In this document: positions 26,820 through 34,016 of the stretch, one piece after another | Position numbering within the stretch: the first letter of the stretch is position 1 | Layout of the letters: each line of letters starts with the position of its first letter | DNA from: Microbacterium ginsengiterrae | Lineage (GTDB): Bacteria > Actinomycetota > Actinomycetes > Actinomycetales > Microbacteriaceae | Length of the DNA stretch: 64,000 nt | NCBI RefSeq assembly: GCF_014205075.1 | Contig: NZ_JACHMU010000001.1 | Location: 310,001 to 374,000, forward strand | Direction of reading: 5' to 3' | Program-made: the position numbers and the translations under genes | The notes under the pieces: model-generated | The model's input: only the letters and a program-made list of their open reading frames with translations | Databases searched by the model: none | What the model was told of the DNA's origin: nothing

Positions 26820-27644
26820 TCAGAGGCGGGCGAGCGCCGCGAGGATCGCAGCCTCGACGACCGCCCACCCGTGCACGATGAGGGCGTAATCGAAGCGGAG
26901 CGTCTCGTAACCGAGGGCGGATGCCGCGGCATCCCGCATCAGGTCGCGGTGCCGGCTCTGTTCGCCGTCGTGATTCTCCTTGCCGTCCGCTTCGAGGATC
27001 AGCCGTCCGCCGACCACGAAGTCGACCCGGCCGACGGTGGGGATCACGATCTGGCAGTCGAGGCGGATGCCGAGGAGATGGAGGCGCAGCCGCAGCAGCG
27101 ACTCCAGTCCGCTGTCCGCGTCCGACCGGGCGAGATCCATCAGCCACCGCGCGCGCTCGGGTAGTCCGCGGCGTATCCGCGTGATTGCCGGCCTTCCGAG
27201 CCTCCGCTGCCGCAGCGCGGACTCGAGTGCGGCGAAGAACGCCTCCTCGCCGTGACAGAAGTACACGTGCACGAGGACGACGTCGAGCGGCGCGACACCG
27301 AGGGACCTCGGCCCGGCGAAGAAGTGACCGACGCACGAGCAGGTCGTCGGATGGTGCACCCGCCCGGTCCCACCGAGCCAGACGTGCACAGCCTCATCCT
27401 CTTTCAGCGTCCAGACTCCCCACGTCCGCAGCGCTCTCGCGCAGGTCACCGCGCCTCCGTGCGCTGCCGCCTCCGCGACGTCGGGCGAAGTGGTCGAAGT
27501 GACGAACACACCGGGACGGACGCGGTGGATCTCCCCCGCGTTCACGGCATCCGCCAGCATCCGTCGAGAGAAGCCGAACTCGTGGAGCCGCGTTCCGCGA
27601 CTCACTCCCCCGTCGAGCTCGATGATGTGACCCGGACGAAGCAT
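26820..27644 (-). CDS. DUF559 (Vsr/PD-(D/E)XK-like) protein with N-terminal AbiEi-like region
   Basis: 274 residues. Residues 1-90 (SRRMLADAVNAGEIHRVRPGVFV...HGGAVTCARALRTWGVW) resemble the winged-helix start of AbiEi/type IV antitoxin-like actinobacterial proteins. The C-terminal DUF559 domain has VDFVVGGRLILEADGKENH, with D and ExDG spaced as in Vsr-type nuclease folds, and ends with ALGYETLRFDYALIVHGW. Whether it cuts DNA is not known. No partner toxin, methylase or nuclease gene is adjacent. It stands alone between two copies of an unusual inverted repeat. Confidence 0.75.
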   Translation of the reverse strand: MLRPGHIIELDGGVSRGTRLHEFGFSRRMLADAVNAGEIHRVRPGVFVTSTTSPDVAEAAAHGGAVTCARALRTWGVWTLKEDEAVHVWLGGTGRVHHPTTCSCVGHFFAGPRSLGVAPLDVVLVHVYFCHGEEAFFAALESALRQRRLGRPAITRIRRGLPERARWLMDLARSDADSGLESLLRLRLHLLGIRLDCQIVIPTVGRVDFVVGGRLILEADGKENHDGEQSRHRDLMRDAAASALGYETLRFDYALIVHGWAVVEAAILAALARL

Positions 27645-27741
27645 GCCTCGATGCTGCCCGCGTCCGTGAGCGGCGACGGCCCCGCGCGCACGGCTCGTGG
27701 ACGATCGTAGTCACGCCGCGACTGTGCAGAAGGAGTCACGC

Positions 27742-27824
27742 GCACGTATGCAGGGCGCAGGCACGGATGCAGGGCGATTCACCCGAAACCGGCCTGCAAT
27801 CGTGCGGCGGCCCTGCATCCGTGC
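27742..27824. repeat. Double-inverted 19-bp-period repeat, copy B
   Basis: Same plan as copy A. GCACGTATGCAGGG (27742) and GCACGGATGCAGGG (27761) are 19 bp apart and face GCCTGCAATCGTGC (27792) and CCCTGCATCCGTGC (27811), also 19 bp apart. One outer left and one inner right unit carry substitutions, while the spacing is kept. Just downstream, a separate 16-bp direct repeat (GACGGATGCCGCGGCG) occurs at 27840 and 27870. Confidence 0.85.
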
Positions 27825-27886
27825 GCGTGGGTGACAGACGACGGATGCCGCGGCGACAGCGCCCGGACGGACGGATGCCGCGGCGG

Positions 27887-29455
27887 TCAGTATCCGGCGA
27901 AGGCGTCGGTCGTGACGGACCGGGCCTTGTGCAACGCGGGGGCGAGGTCGGCGATGAGCCGCGGCGGGCCGGAGATGAACGTGTGCCGTGCGGCGATGTC
28001 GGGGACGGCGCCCTCCAGACCGGCAGCATCGAGCCGGACCCCGCGCGCCCACGTCCAGTGGGACGGCAGCGCTGCCGGTTCGTCCCGGCAGAAGACGACC
28101 GTCGGCACTCCGGTCGACTCGAGCTCTGAGCGGAAGGCGAGCTCAGATGCGTCGGCGGCGACGTACACGAGCACGATGTCACGTCGCACGCCGGTCGCCT
28201 GCAGCTCGCGCAGCTGCGACACGAACGGGGTGACGCCGATACCGGCGGCGACCATGAGCACCGGCGCATCGCCCTTCGGGAGGAGGAAGTCGCCCCATGT
28301 CCCCGTCACGGCGAGCACGGTGCCAGGCTCGGCGGCCGCGAGCGCGCGCTTGTACGAGGAGGGATGCTTCTGGTCGCCGTTCTTGTACGCGATCCGCAGC
28401 GTCGGCAGGTCAGCGGGGGCCGACACGATGCTGAACTCCCGCCGCGTGCCCCGCGCGTCGGGCCGGTGGTGCGGCACGTCCAGCTCGAGGTACTGGCCCG
28501 GCAGGAACTTCAGCGTGCCCTTCGCACGGAACGTCAACTCCTGCGCGGTGGGGGTGATGAACTCCCGCTTCTCGAGCGTGAGCCTGACCGAACCCCGCAG
28601 GGCGAACGACAGCGCGAGCAGGTTGCCGATCAGCAGCGCCCGCTCCTGTCCGAGCGTGAACAGCCCAGCGACGGAGATCGGCCAGCCGGCGAGCACACCG
28701 ACGAGACCGGCGACCCAGAACTGCTGCCAACGCCGCGGCGGGCTCGTGAGGGGCTCGGAGACCATGAAGAATCCGAGGAACAGGAACGGCGTCTGCAGCA
28801 CCGCGAACGACAGCGCGACGGGAAGATCCACCTCGAGCCCCGCCTGCTGCGCCTGAACGGCCTGGCGCACCACGGCGGTGCCGACCGCGACGAGCAGGAA
28901 CACGAGCACGACGCGCACCTTCTCAGTGCGCCAGAGGACGGCGAGCCCCAGCACCGCGACGGGAACGGCCATGGCCGGCGTCCCCACCCACCAGGATGCC
29001 GACGACCCGAGCCACGCGAAAGCCCCGAAGGCTCCGGCGACCGAGACGACCGCGGCTCCGAACGCCGCCGGGTTGAAGATGTGCCGACCCCGCCACGCGA
29101 TCAGGTACTTCGACACGCTCGCCAGCACCCCGGCGAGCACGAGTCCGAACAGCGCCGGCCCGTCGACGCCGGGTCGCATGACGAACAGGAGGATCAGGGC
29201 GGTGACGAGGGAGGATTCGATGCGCCACGGCAGATGCAGGAGGCGCTGCGCGGCAGCATCCACGGCCGAGATCGCCACAGCGAGGACGACGAACGAGACC
29301 ACGAGCTCCAGTGGAGCGGGACCGACCAGCCCGAAGAACGACAGCACGAGGGCGAACACGGCGAGGATCGCGAGGCTCGCCAGTGCGAGCCGGTACATCG
29401 ACACGGCACCGAGGACGGCGAGGACACGTTGGCGCAGAGAGGTCAGAGATGTCAC
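27887..29455 (-). CDS. NqrB/RnfD-like membrane protein fused to ferredoxin-NADP reductase-like domain
   Basis: 522 residues in two parts. About 1-300: eight or nine transmembrane helices with RHIFNPAAFG and FFMVSEPLTSP, motifs shared with NqrB/RnfD. No SGAT-type flavinylation motif is seen in this part. About 300-522: a flavoprotein reductase module with GQYLELDVP, RREFSIVSAP (FAD), VLMVAAGIGVTPFVSQLREL (nucleotide) and TFISGPPRLIADL. It would move electrons between cytoplasmic NAD(P)H and the membrane. It follows ApbE and an FMN-binding lipoprotein in one operon; the lipoprotein is the likely partner outside. The start is the ATG of MTSLTSLRQRV. Confidence 0.85.
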   Translation of the reverse strand: MTSLTSLRQRVLAVLGAVSMYRLALASLAILAVFALVLSFFGLVGPAPLELVVSFVVLAVAISAVDAAAQRLLHLPWRIESSLVTALILLFVMRPGVDGPALFGLVLAGVLASVSKYLIAWRGRHIFNPAAFGAAVVSVAGAFGAFAWLGSSASWWVGTPAMAVPVAVLGLAVLWRTEKVRVVLVFLLVAVGTAVVRQAVQAQQAGLEVDLPVALSFAVLQTPFLFLGFFMVSEPLTSPPRRWQQFWVAGLVGVLAGWPISVAGLFTLGQERALLIGNLLALSFALRGSVRLTLEKREFITPTAQELTFRAKGTLKFLPGQYLELDVPHHRPDARGTRREFSIVSAPADLPTLRIAYKNGDQKHPSSYKRALAAAEPGTVLAVTGTWGDFLLPKGDAPVLMVAAGIGVTPFVSQLRELQATGVRRDIVLVYVAADASELAFRSELESTGVPTVVFCRDEPAALPSHWTWARGVRLDAAGLEGAVPDIAARHTFISGPPRLIADLAPALHKARSVTTDAFAGY

Positions 29456-29470
29456 GGGTTCAACTCTTCC

Positions 29471-30337
29471 TCATCCTCGACCCCTCGGGGTCGTGAACAG
29501 CTCGACCGGAGCACCCGGCGTGCGTTCCGCCCTGCCGGACGTGCTCATCCGCACCCACTCCACGCCCCATCGATGCGCGAGCTCCGGACCGCCGTCGAAG
29601 AACAGGGCGGTGGCGACGGCATCCGCGTGCATGGCATCAGCCGCGAACGCCCACGTCGCCGCCCACGTCGTCACCGGAGCCCCCGTGCGCGCGTCGAGCA
29701 CGTGATGAAGCCCGTCTCCCCACGCCCGCCGATTGATCGCGGACGCGCACAGGGCCTGATCGCGGACGGTCGCGACGCCGATGGCTCTCGTCGGGTCGAA
29801 CGGATGCTCCAGCGCGATCCGCGCCTCACCGCGCACTGTCATGTCTCCGCCCGCATCGACGACCAACGCGCCGTCGATTCCTGCGAGCGCATCGGTCACG
29901 AGATCGACAAGACGCCCCTTGCCGAGAGCGCCGACATCGATCATGGCGGCGGATGCCAGGCGCAGCCGCTCCCGGTTCCAGGTGAGTGTGCGCGTCCACT
30001 CCTGCGGCGCCGGTACGGGTGCTCCCGCGTGGAGCGAGTACTCGGCGTCGTACCCGAGCGCGGCGAGGCTGTCGCCGATCAGCGGGTTGACCGCCCCCGC
30101 CGTGGCGGCGCTCAGTTCGCGGAACGCCTCGAGCATGGGCGCGGCATCCGCTGTCGCTAGAGCCTCGCCACCCGCGGACGAGAGCCGGGTCACGGTCGAA
30201 TCGGGCCGGAACCGCGACCATGTCGCATCGAAATCCGCGACGATCCTCTCGACCTCGGAGCGCCGCTCGGCGTCCAGCGCCGACTCGGTCTCGACCTCCC
30301 AGCGCGTGCCGATCGCATCGAATCGCCAGGTCGTCAT
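29471..30337 (-). CDS. apbE: FAD:protein FMN transferase (flavin transferase)
   Basis: 288 residues. Family motifs are IDVGALGKGRLVDLV, VVDAGGDMTVRG, HHVLDARTGAPV and ADAVATALFFDGG. It attaches FMN from FAD to a Thr/Ser of a target protein. Oddity: the protein begins MTTWRFDAIGTRWEVE with no signal peptide or lipobox, so it should act in the cytoplasm, unlike the exported ApbE of many bacteria. The start is fixed by the conserved WRFDAIGT segment. The 60 bases before it contain a chain of mini-ORFs created by a tandem repeat. The operon partner is the FMN-binding lipoprotein upstream. Confidence 0.9.
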   Translation of the reverse strand: MTTWRFDAIGTRWEVETESALDAERRSEVERIVADFDATWSRFRPDSTVTRLSSAGGEALATADAAPMLEAFRELSAATAGAVNPLIGDSLAALGYDAEYSLHAGAPVPAPQEWTRTLTWNRERLRLASAAMIDVGALGKGRLVDLVTDALAGIDGALVVDAGGDMTVRGEARIALEHPFDPTRAIGVATVRDQALCASAINRRAWGDGLHHVLDARTGAPVTTWAATWAFAADAMHADAVATALFFDGGPELAHRWGVEWVRMSTSGRAERTPGAPVELFTTPRGRG

Positions 30338-30370
30338 GTCAGGAACAGCAGGTCGTCATGTCAGGAACAG
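30328..30370. repeat. 22-bp tandem duplication of the apbE translation start
   Basis: AGGTCGTCATGTCAGGAACAG occurs at 30328-30348 and again at 30350-30370, with a partial third copy (GTCGTCA) directly after. On the coding (minus) strand each copy supplies a start codon followed by ACGACC and a TGA that ends just before the next start. Confidence 0.9.
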
Positions 30371-30395
30371 GTCGTCACGCGGCAACAGCGGTCAT
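30339..30395 (-). other. Chain of three mini-ORFs between lipoprotein stop and apbE start
   Basis: Reading the minus strand from the lipoprotein stop (30397-30399): ATG at 30395 encodes MTAVAA with its TGA overlapping a GTG at 30378; that encodes MTTCS; an ATG at 30359 encodes MTTCCS and its TGA ends one base before the apbE ATG at 30337. Each stop is within one base of the next start. This could relay terminating ribosomes or simply be leftovers of repeat slippage. Confidence 0.55.
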
Positions 30396-30396
30396 C

Positions 30397-30834
30397 TCAG
30401 GAGGATGCCTGTTCCCTGATCTCTTCGACGGCGGCGTTGAACCCGCCGCTGGTGAGCGATGAGCCGGCGACGCGGTCGACGTCGAGGTCGTCGAGGGGGA
30501 CTCCGACGACCTCCTCGGCGATCCCGGCGATGAACTGGCCCTGGTACTGCTCGGTCTCTCTCGCCTGCGGGTCCCCGACGACGTCGACATCGGTCACGAT
30601 GCCGTCCTCCAGCGTCAGGGTGACGGAGATCTGCTCGATCGTCTCGGGCGTCTGATACGCGCCCTCAGCGGTGTAGGTGCCGTCCGCGTAGTCGCCGGAG
30701 GCGGGCGCTGAACCGGACCCCTGCGCGCTCTCCGCATCGGCTGCGCCGGAGCATCCTGCCAGGAGCAGGACACCGGCCACACCGGCGAAACCGACGGTCC
30801 GGCGCGCGGACGGCGACAGCGGCTGGCTCATCAT
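30397..30834 (-). CDS. FMN-binding domain lipoprotein, probable ApbE substrate
   Basis: 145 residues. The signal peptide contains ARR followed by a hydrophobic stretch and the lipobox LLAGC, so the mature protein is lipid-anchored outside the cell; the Arg pair makes Tat export possible. The domain has DGTYTAEGAYQTP and the C-terminal VAGSSLTSGGFNAAVEEI, which aligns with the SGATxTS flavinylation motif with Ser in place of Thr. It is upstream of apbE and the NqrB/FNR fusion, so it is the likely extracytosolic electron carrier. TACGCT lies seven bases before the ATG with no Shine-Dalgarno sequence. Confidence 0.82.
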   Translation of the reverse strand: MMSQPLSPSARRTVGFAGVAGVLLLAGCSGAADAESAQGSGSAPASGDYADGTYTAEGAYQTPETIEQISVTLTLEDGIVTDVDVVGDPQARETEQYQGQFIAGIAEEVVGVPLDDLDVDRVAGSSLTSGGFNAAVEEIREQASS

Positions 30835-30886
30835 GTGATCGAGCGTATGACCGGGCGCTATGAGAGCGCTGTGTCGGCGAGACCGC

Positions 30887-31921
30887 TCAGGCGTCGCCGC
30901 CGAACATGCTCGTGACAGAACCGTCCTCGAAGACCTCGTGGATGGCGCGGGCGAGCAACGGAGCGATCGGCAGGACGGTGAGCGTGTCCCACCGGCGCGA
31001 CTCCGTGAGCGGGATGGTGTCGGTCACGACCACCTCGTCGATCGCCTCGTCCTGCAGGCGCACGCTGGCCGGGTCGCTGAAGATGGCGTGGGTGGCCGCG
31101 ACGATGACGCGGCGTGCGCCGTTCGCCTTCAGCGCCTGCGCAGCCTTGACGATCGTGCCGCCGGTGTCGATCATGTCGTCGACGAGGAGGCAGGTGCGCC
31201 CCGCGACGGTGCCGACGATCTCGTGCACCGAGACCTGGTTGGCGACCTTGGGGTCGCGACGCTTGTGGATGATCGCGAGCGGGGCACCGAGACTGTCCGA
31301 CCAGGTGTCCGCGACGCGGACGCGTCCCATGTCGGGCGAGACGATCGTGAGGGTCTCACGGTCCTCTTCGGTGAGGTTCGCACGGAAGTGCTCGAGCAGC
31401 ACCGGCTTGGCGAACAGGTGGTCGACGGGTCCGTCGAAGAACCCCTGGATCTGCGCGGCGTGCAGGTCGACGCTCATCACGCGGTCGGCGCCGGCGGTCT
31501 TGAGGAGGTCGGCGACGAGTCGGGCGCTGATCGGCTCGCGACCGCGACCCTTCTTGTCCTGGCGCGAGTAGGGGTAGTACGGAGCGACCACGGTGATGCG
31601 CTTGGCGGAGGCCCGCTTGGCGGCATCGATCATGATCAGCGTCTCCATGAGCCACTCGTTGACCGGCTCACCGAACGTCTGGATCAGGAAGAGGTCGCAC
31701 CCGCGGATGGACACCTCGAAGCGCGAGTAGATCTCGCCGGAGGCGAAGGTGCGGTGCTCCACCGGAGCCGCCTGCATGCCGAGCACCTCGGCCACGGCAG
31801 TGGTCAGCTCGGGGTGCGAGCGGCCACCGGCGACGACAAGGCGCTTCTTCGTCTTGGCGATGAGGCCGGGGGCCACACCGTTGTCCCGATCGAGTGCAAC
31901 GGTCTTCTTCTTGTGGCCCAT
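30887..31921 (-). CDS. prs: Ribose-phosphate pyrophosphokinase
   Basis: 344 residues, makes PRPP from ribose-5-phosphate and ATP for nucleotide, His and Trp synthesis. Signatures are FASGEIYSRFEVSIRG, VVAPYYPYSRQDKKGRGREPISARL (ATP site), VMSVDLHAAQIQGFF (metal-binding DLH) and CLLVDDMIDTGGTIVKAA (PRPP loop). It has a basic N-terminal extension of about 20 residues before the usual start. AGGCAGG precedes the ATG at 31921. It follows glmU by eight bases, the standard glmU-prs operon of Gram-positive bacteria. Confidence 0.97.
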   Translation of the reverse strand: MGHKKKTVALDRDNGVAPGLIAKTKKRLVVAGGRSHPELTTAVAEVLGMQAAPVEHRTFASGEIYSRFEVSIRGCDLFLIQTFGEPVNEWLMETLIMIDAAKRASAKRITVVAPYYPYSRQDKKGRGREPISARLVADLLKTAGADRVMSVDLHAAQIQGFFDGPVDHLFAKPVLLEHFRANLTEEDRETLTIVSPDMGRVRVADTWSDSLGAPLAIIHKRRDPKVANQVSVHEIVGTVAGRTCLLVDDMIDTGGTIVKAAQALKANGARRVIVAATHAIFSDPASVRLQDEAIDEVVVTDTIPLTESRRWDTLTVLPIAPLLARAIHEVFEDGSVTSMFGGDA

Positions 31922-31929
31922 GACCTGCC

Positions 31930-33375
31930 TTACTCTGCAGTTCCGCGCGAGGCGGCTTCGCCGGCCCTGGCAGCCGCTTCCGCAGCTCCGGTACCGGCCC
32001 GATTCTTCTCGACCCACCCCTCGACGTTCCGCTGAGGGGCGACGCTCAGAGCCAGGGCACCGGCCGGGACATCCTTTCGGACCACCGCTCCGGCGCCGGT
32101 CTTCGCACCGTCTCCAATTCTAACCGGAGCGACGAACACGTTATGCGAGCCCGTGTGGACCTCATCGCCGATCTCGGTGCGGTGCTTGACCAGGTCGTCG
32201 TAGTTCGCCGTGATGGCGCCCGCACCGAGGTTCACCCGCTCCCCGATCGTGGTGTCGCCGATGTACGACAGGTGCGGGACCTTGCTGCCCTCGCCGATCT
32301 GCGAGTTCTTCGTCTCGACGAATGTGCCGATCTTCCCGTTCGCACCCAGCGTGGTGCCGGGGCGGAGGTACGCGAACGGTCCGACGTTCGCGCCTGCCCC
32401 GATCACGGCCAGCGTCGCATCCGTACGGCGGACGACCGCCCCGGCGCCGACCTCGCAGTCGACCAACGAGGTGTCGGGGCCGATCGTCGCACCGGTGTCG
32501 ATGACGGTGGCACCGGCGATGGTGGTGTTCGGCAGAAGCGTGACATCGGGCGCGAGCTTCGCATCGTCGTCGATCCACGTCGTTGCCGGGTCGACGACGG
32601 TGACTCCCTCAAGCTGCCAGCGCCGCACGATCCGCGCGTTGAGGAGACGACCGACCTGTGCCAGCTGCACGCGGTCGTTGACGCCGAAGGTCACCGACAC
32701 GTCCGACACCACAGAGGCGGCGACGCGCTGACCGGCCCGGCGAAGGAGGGCGGGGACGTCGGTGAGGTACTTCTCGCCCTGCGCATTGTCGACTCCGACA
32801 GCCGGCAGGTACTCGCGCAGTGCGGCCGCCCGGAACACGTACATCCCGGCGTTGATCTCGGAGACGGCCGCCTCTTCCGCCGTGGCGTCCTTCTGCTCGA
32901 CGATGCGGTCGACGTCCCCGCCGCCGTCGCGGATCACGCGCCCGTAGCCGGTGGGGTCGTCGACGACCGCGGTCATGAGGGTCGCTGCGGCCTGGGCCGC
33001 GCGGTGCTCCTCGAGGAACGCGGAGAGCGTCGCGGCGTCCGCCAGCGGGGTGTCTCCGGAGAGGATCAGCACGTCGCCGTCGAAGTCGGGGATGGCATCG
33101 AGCGCGACCTCGACGGCGCGACCGGTGCCGGGGATGTCGTCCTGATCGACGATCACCGCATCGGGGAACTGCTGGGTGATCGCACCGGCGACCCTGTCGC
33201 GCTCGTGCCGGACGACGACCTCGATGTGCTCGGCCCCGAGCCGGGATGCCGACGTGAGCACGTGTCCGACGAGCGGTCGTCCGGCGATCGGGTGCAGGAC
33301 CTTGGGCAGGGTGGATCGCATCCGCGTGCCCTGACCGGCCGCGAGGACGATGATCGCCAGTCTGTTCTCCGTCAT
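31930..33375 (-). CDS. glmU: Bifunctional N-acetylglucosamine-1-phosphate uridyltransferase/glucosamine-1-phosphate acetyltransferase
   Basis: 481 residues. The N-terminal pyrophosphorylase domain starts IIVLAAGQGTRMRSTLPKVLH. The C-terminal left-handed beta-helix contains hexapeptide repeats and GAGAITANYDDLVKHRTEIGD. It makes UDP-GlcNAc for peptidoglycan. The C-terminus ends in a low-complexity Ala/Gly/Arg tail. Oddity: the ATG begins only one base after the mature end of tRNA-Gln on the same strand, so there is no room for a normal leader; 3' processing of the tRNA would leave a practically leaderless glmU message. Confidence 0.96.
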   Translation of the reverse strand: MTENRLAIIVLAAGQGTRMRSTLPKVLHPIAGRPLVGHVLTSASRLGAEHIEVVVRHERDRVAGAITQQFPDAVIVDQDDIPGTGRAVEVALDAIPDFDGDVLILSGDTPLADAATLSAFLEEHRAAQAAATLMTAVVDDPTGYGRVIRDGGGDVDRIVEQKDATAEEAAVSEINAGMYVFRAAALREYLPAVGVDNAQGEKYLTDVPALLRRAGQRVAASVVSDVSVTFGVNDRVQLAQVGRLLNARIVRRWQLEGVTVVDPATTWIDDDAKLAPDVTLLPNTTIAGATVIDTGATIGPDTSLVDCEVGAGAVVRRTDATLAVIGAGANVGPFAYLRPGTTLGANGKIGTFVETKNSQIGEGSKVPHLSYIGDTTIGERVNLGAGAITANYDDLVKHRTEIGDEVHTGSHNVFVAPVRIGDGAKTGAGAVVRKDVPAGALALSVAPQRNVEGWVEKNRAGTGAAEAAARAGEAASRGTAE

Positions 33376-33376
33376 G

Positions 33377-33448
33377 CTCCGCCGCCAGGACTCGAACCTA
33401 GACCTCACAGCTCCAAAGGCTGTCGTGCTGCCATTACACCACGGCGGA
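33377..33448 (-). tRNA. tRNA-Gln (anticodon UUG)
   Basis: 72-nt cloverleaf read on the minus strand. The acceptor stem is TCCGCCG/CGGCGGA and the D arm GTG...CAC. The anticodon stem ACAGC/GCTGT has loop CTTTGGA, giving anticodon TTG. The T arm is CTAGG/CCTGG with TTCGAGT loop, and the discriminator base is G, as expected for Gln. CCA is not encoded (GCA follows). It is immediately upstream of glmU and probably co-transcribed. Confidence 0.95.
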
Positions 33449-33482
33449 CCGCAGCCGCGAGGGCTGCCCCACAAGTCTGCCA

Positions 33483-33506
33483 CGGTGCGGAAGAGATACC
33501 GCACCG
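33483..33506. promoter_or_regulatory. Inverted repeat between tRNA-Gln and the MarR gene, candidate MarR operator
   Basis: CGGTGCGG (33483-33490) and CCGCACCG (33499-33506) are perfect complements around an AT-richer 8-base centre. The repeat sits just upstream of the GATAAT box (33510-33515) of the MarR-family gene, as expected for autoregulation. Confidence 0.5.
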
Positions 33507-33521
33507 ACGGATAATGGAAAG

Positions 33522-34016
33522 ATGAGCCAAGCGGATGAGGTCGACCGGATCGTCGGGGCGTGGAACACCCAGCGACCGGATCTGGACTTCTCGCCTCTCG
33601 AGGTCCTCTCCCGGATGGACCGCCTCTCCCGTCACCTCGACCGTGCGCGGCGCGACGTGTTCCGCCGCAGCGACATCGAGTCGTGGGAGTGGGACGTGCT
33701 GTCCGCGCTCCGGCGGGCCGGCGCACCGTTCCAGCTGAGCCCGAAGCAGCTGCTTCAACAGACGCTCGTCTCCAGCGGCACGATGACCAACCGCATCGAC
33801 CGGCTCGTCAGCCGGGGTTTCGTCCGCCGAGAGGCGGACCCGGGCGACCGACGCAGCGTGCTCGTCACGCTCACCGACGACGGACGCGTCCGCGTCGACG
33901 CCGCCATCACCCGACTCGTCGACATCGAGGCGGAGCTGCTCAGGGCCCTCTCCCGCGCGGATCGGGAGCGGCTGGCGGCCCTGCTGCGCAAGCTCAGTCT
34001 GAGTTTCGACAGCTGA
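33522..34016 (+). CDS. MarR family transcriptional regulator
   Basis: 164 residues. A long N-terminal helix comes first, then the winged helix: WEWDVLSALRRAGAPFQLSPKQLLQQTLVSSGTMTNRIDRLVSRGFV, with the wing VRREADPGDRRSVLVTLTDDG typical of MarR. The ligand is unknown. GATAAT lies six bases before the ATG; the spacer GGAAAG could also act as a ribosome-binding site. The stop overlaps the start of a pseudouridine synthase gene (TGATG), so the two are co-expressed. Confidence 0.93.
   Translation: MSQADEVDRIVGAWNTQRPDLDFSPLEVLSRMDRLSRHLDRARRDVFRRSDIESWEWDVLSALRRAGAPFQLSPKQLLQQTLVSSGTMTNRIDRLVSRGFVRREADPGDRRSVLVTLTDDGRVRVDAAITRLVDIEAELLRALSRADRERLAALLRKLSLSFDS

Noticed and set aside
26820..27644. 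Complete type IV toxin-antitoxin or restriction system around the DUF559 gene
   Set aside because: There is no AbiEii-like toxin, methyltransferase or nuclease partner gene next to it; the flanking genes are a sensor kinase and a redox operon.
26574..27824. Possible CRISPR array
   Set aside because: Each element has only two units per arm in inverted orientation with 5-base gaps, not a series of direct repeats with 30-40-base spacers, and there are no cas genes.
33377..33448. tRNA-Gln as a phage or island attachment site
   Set aside because: No integrase, no duplicated tRNA 3' end and no foreign-looking genes were found on either side.
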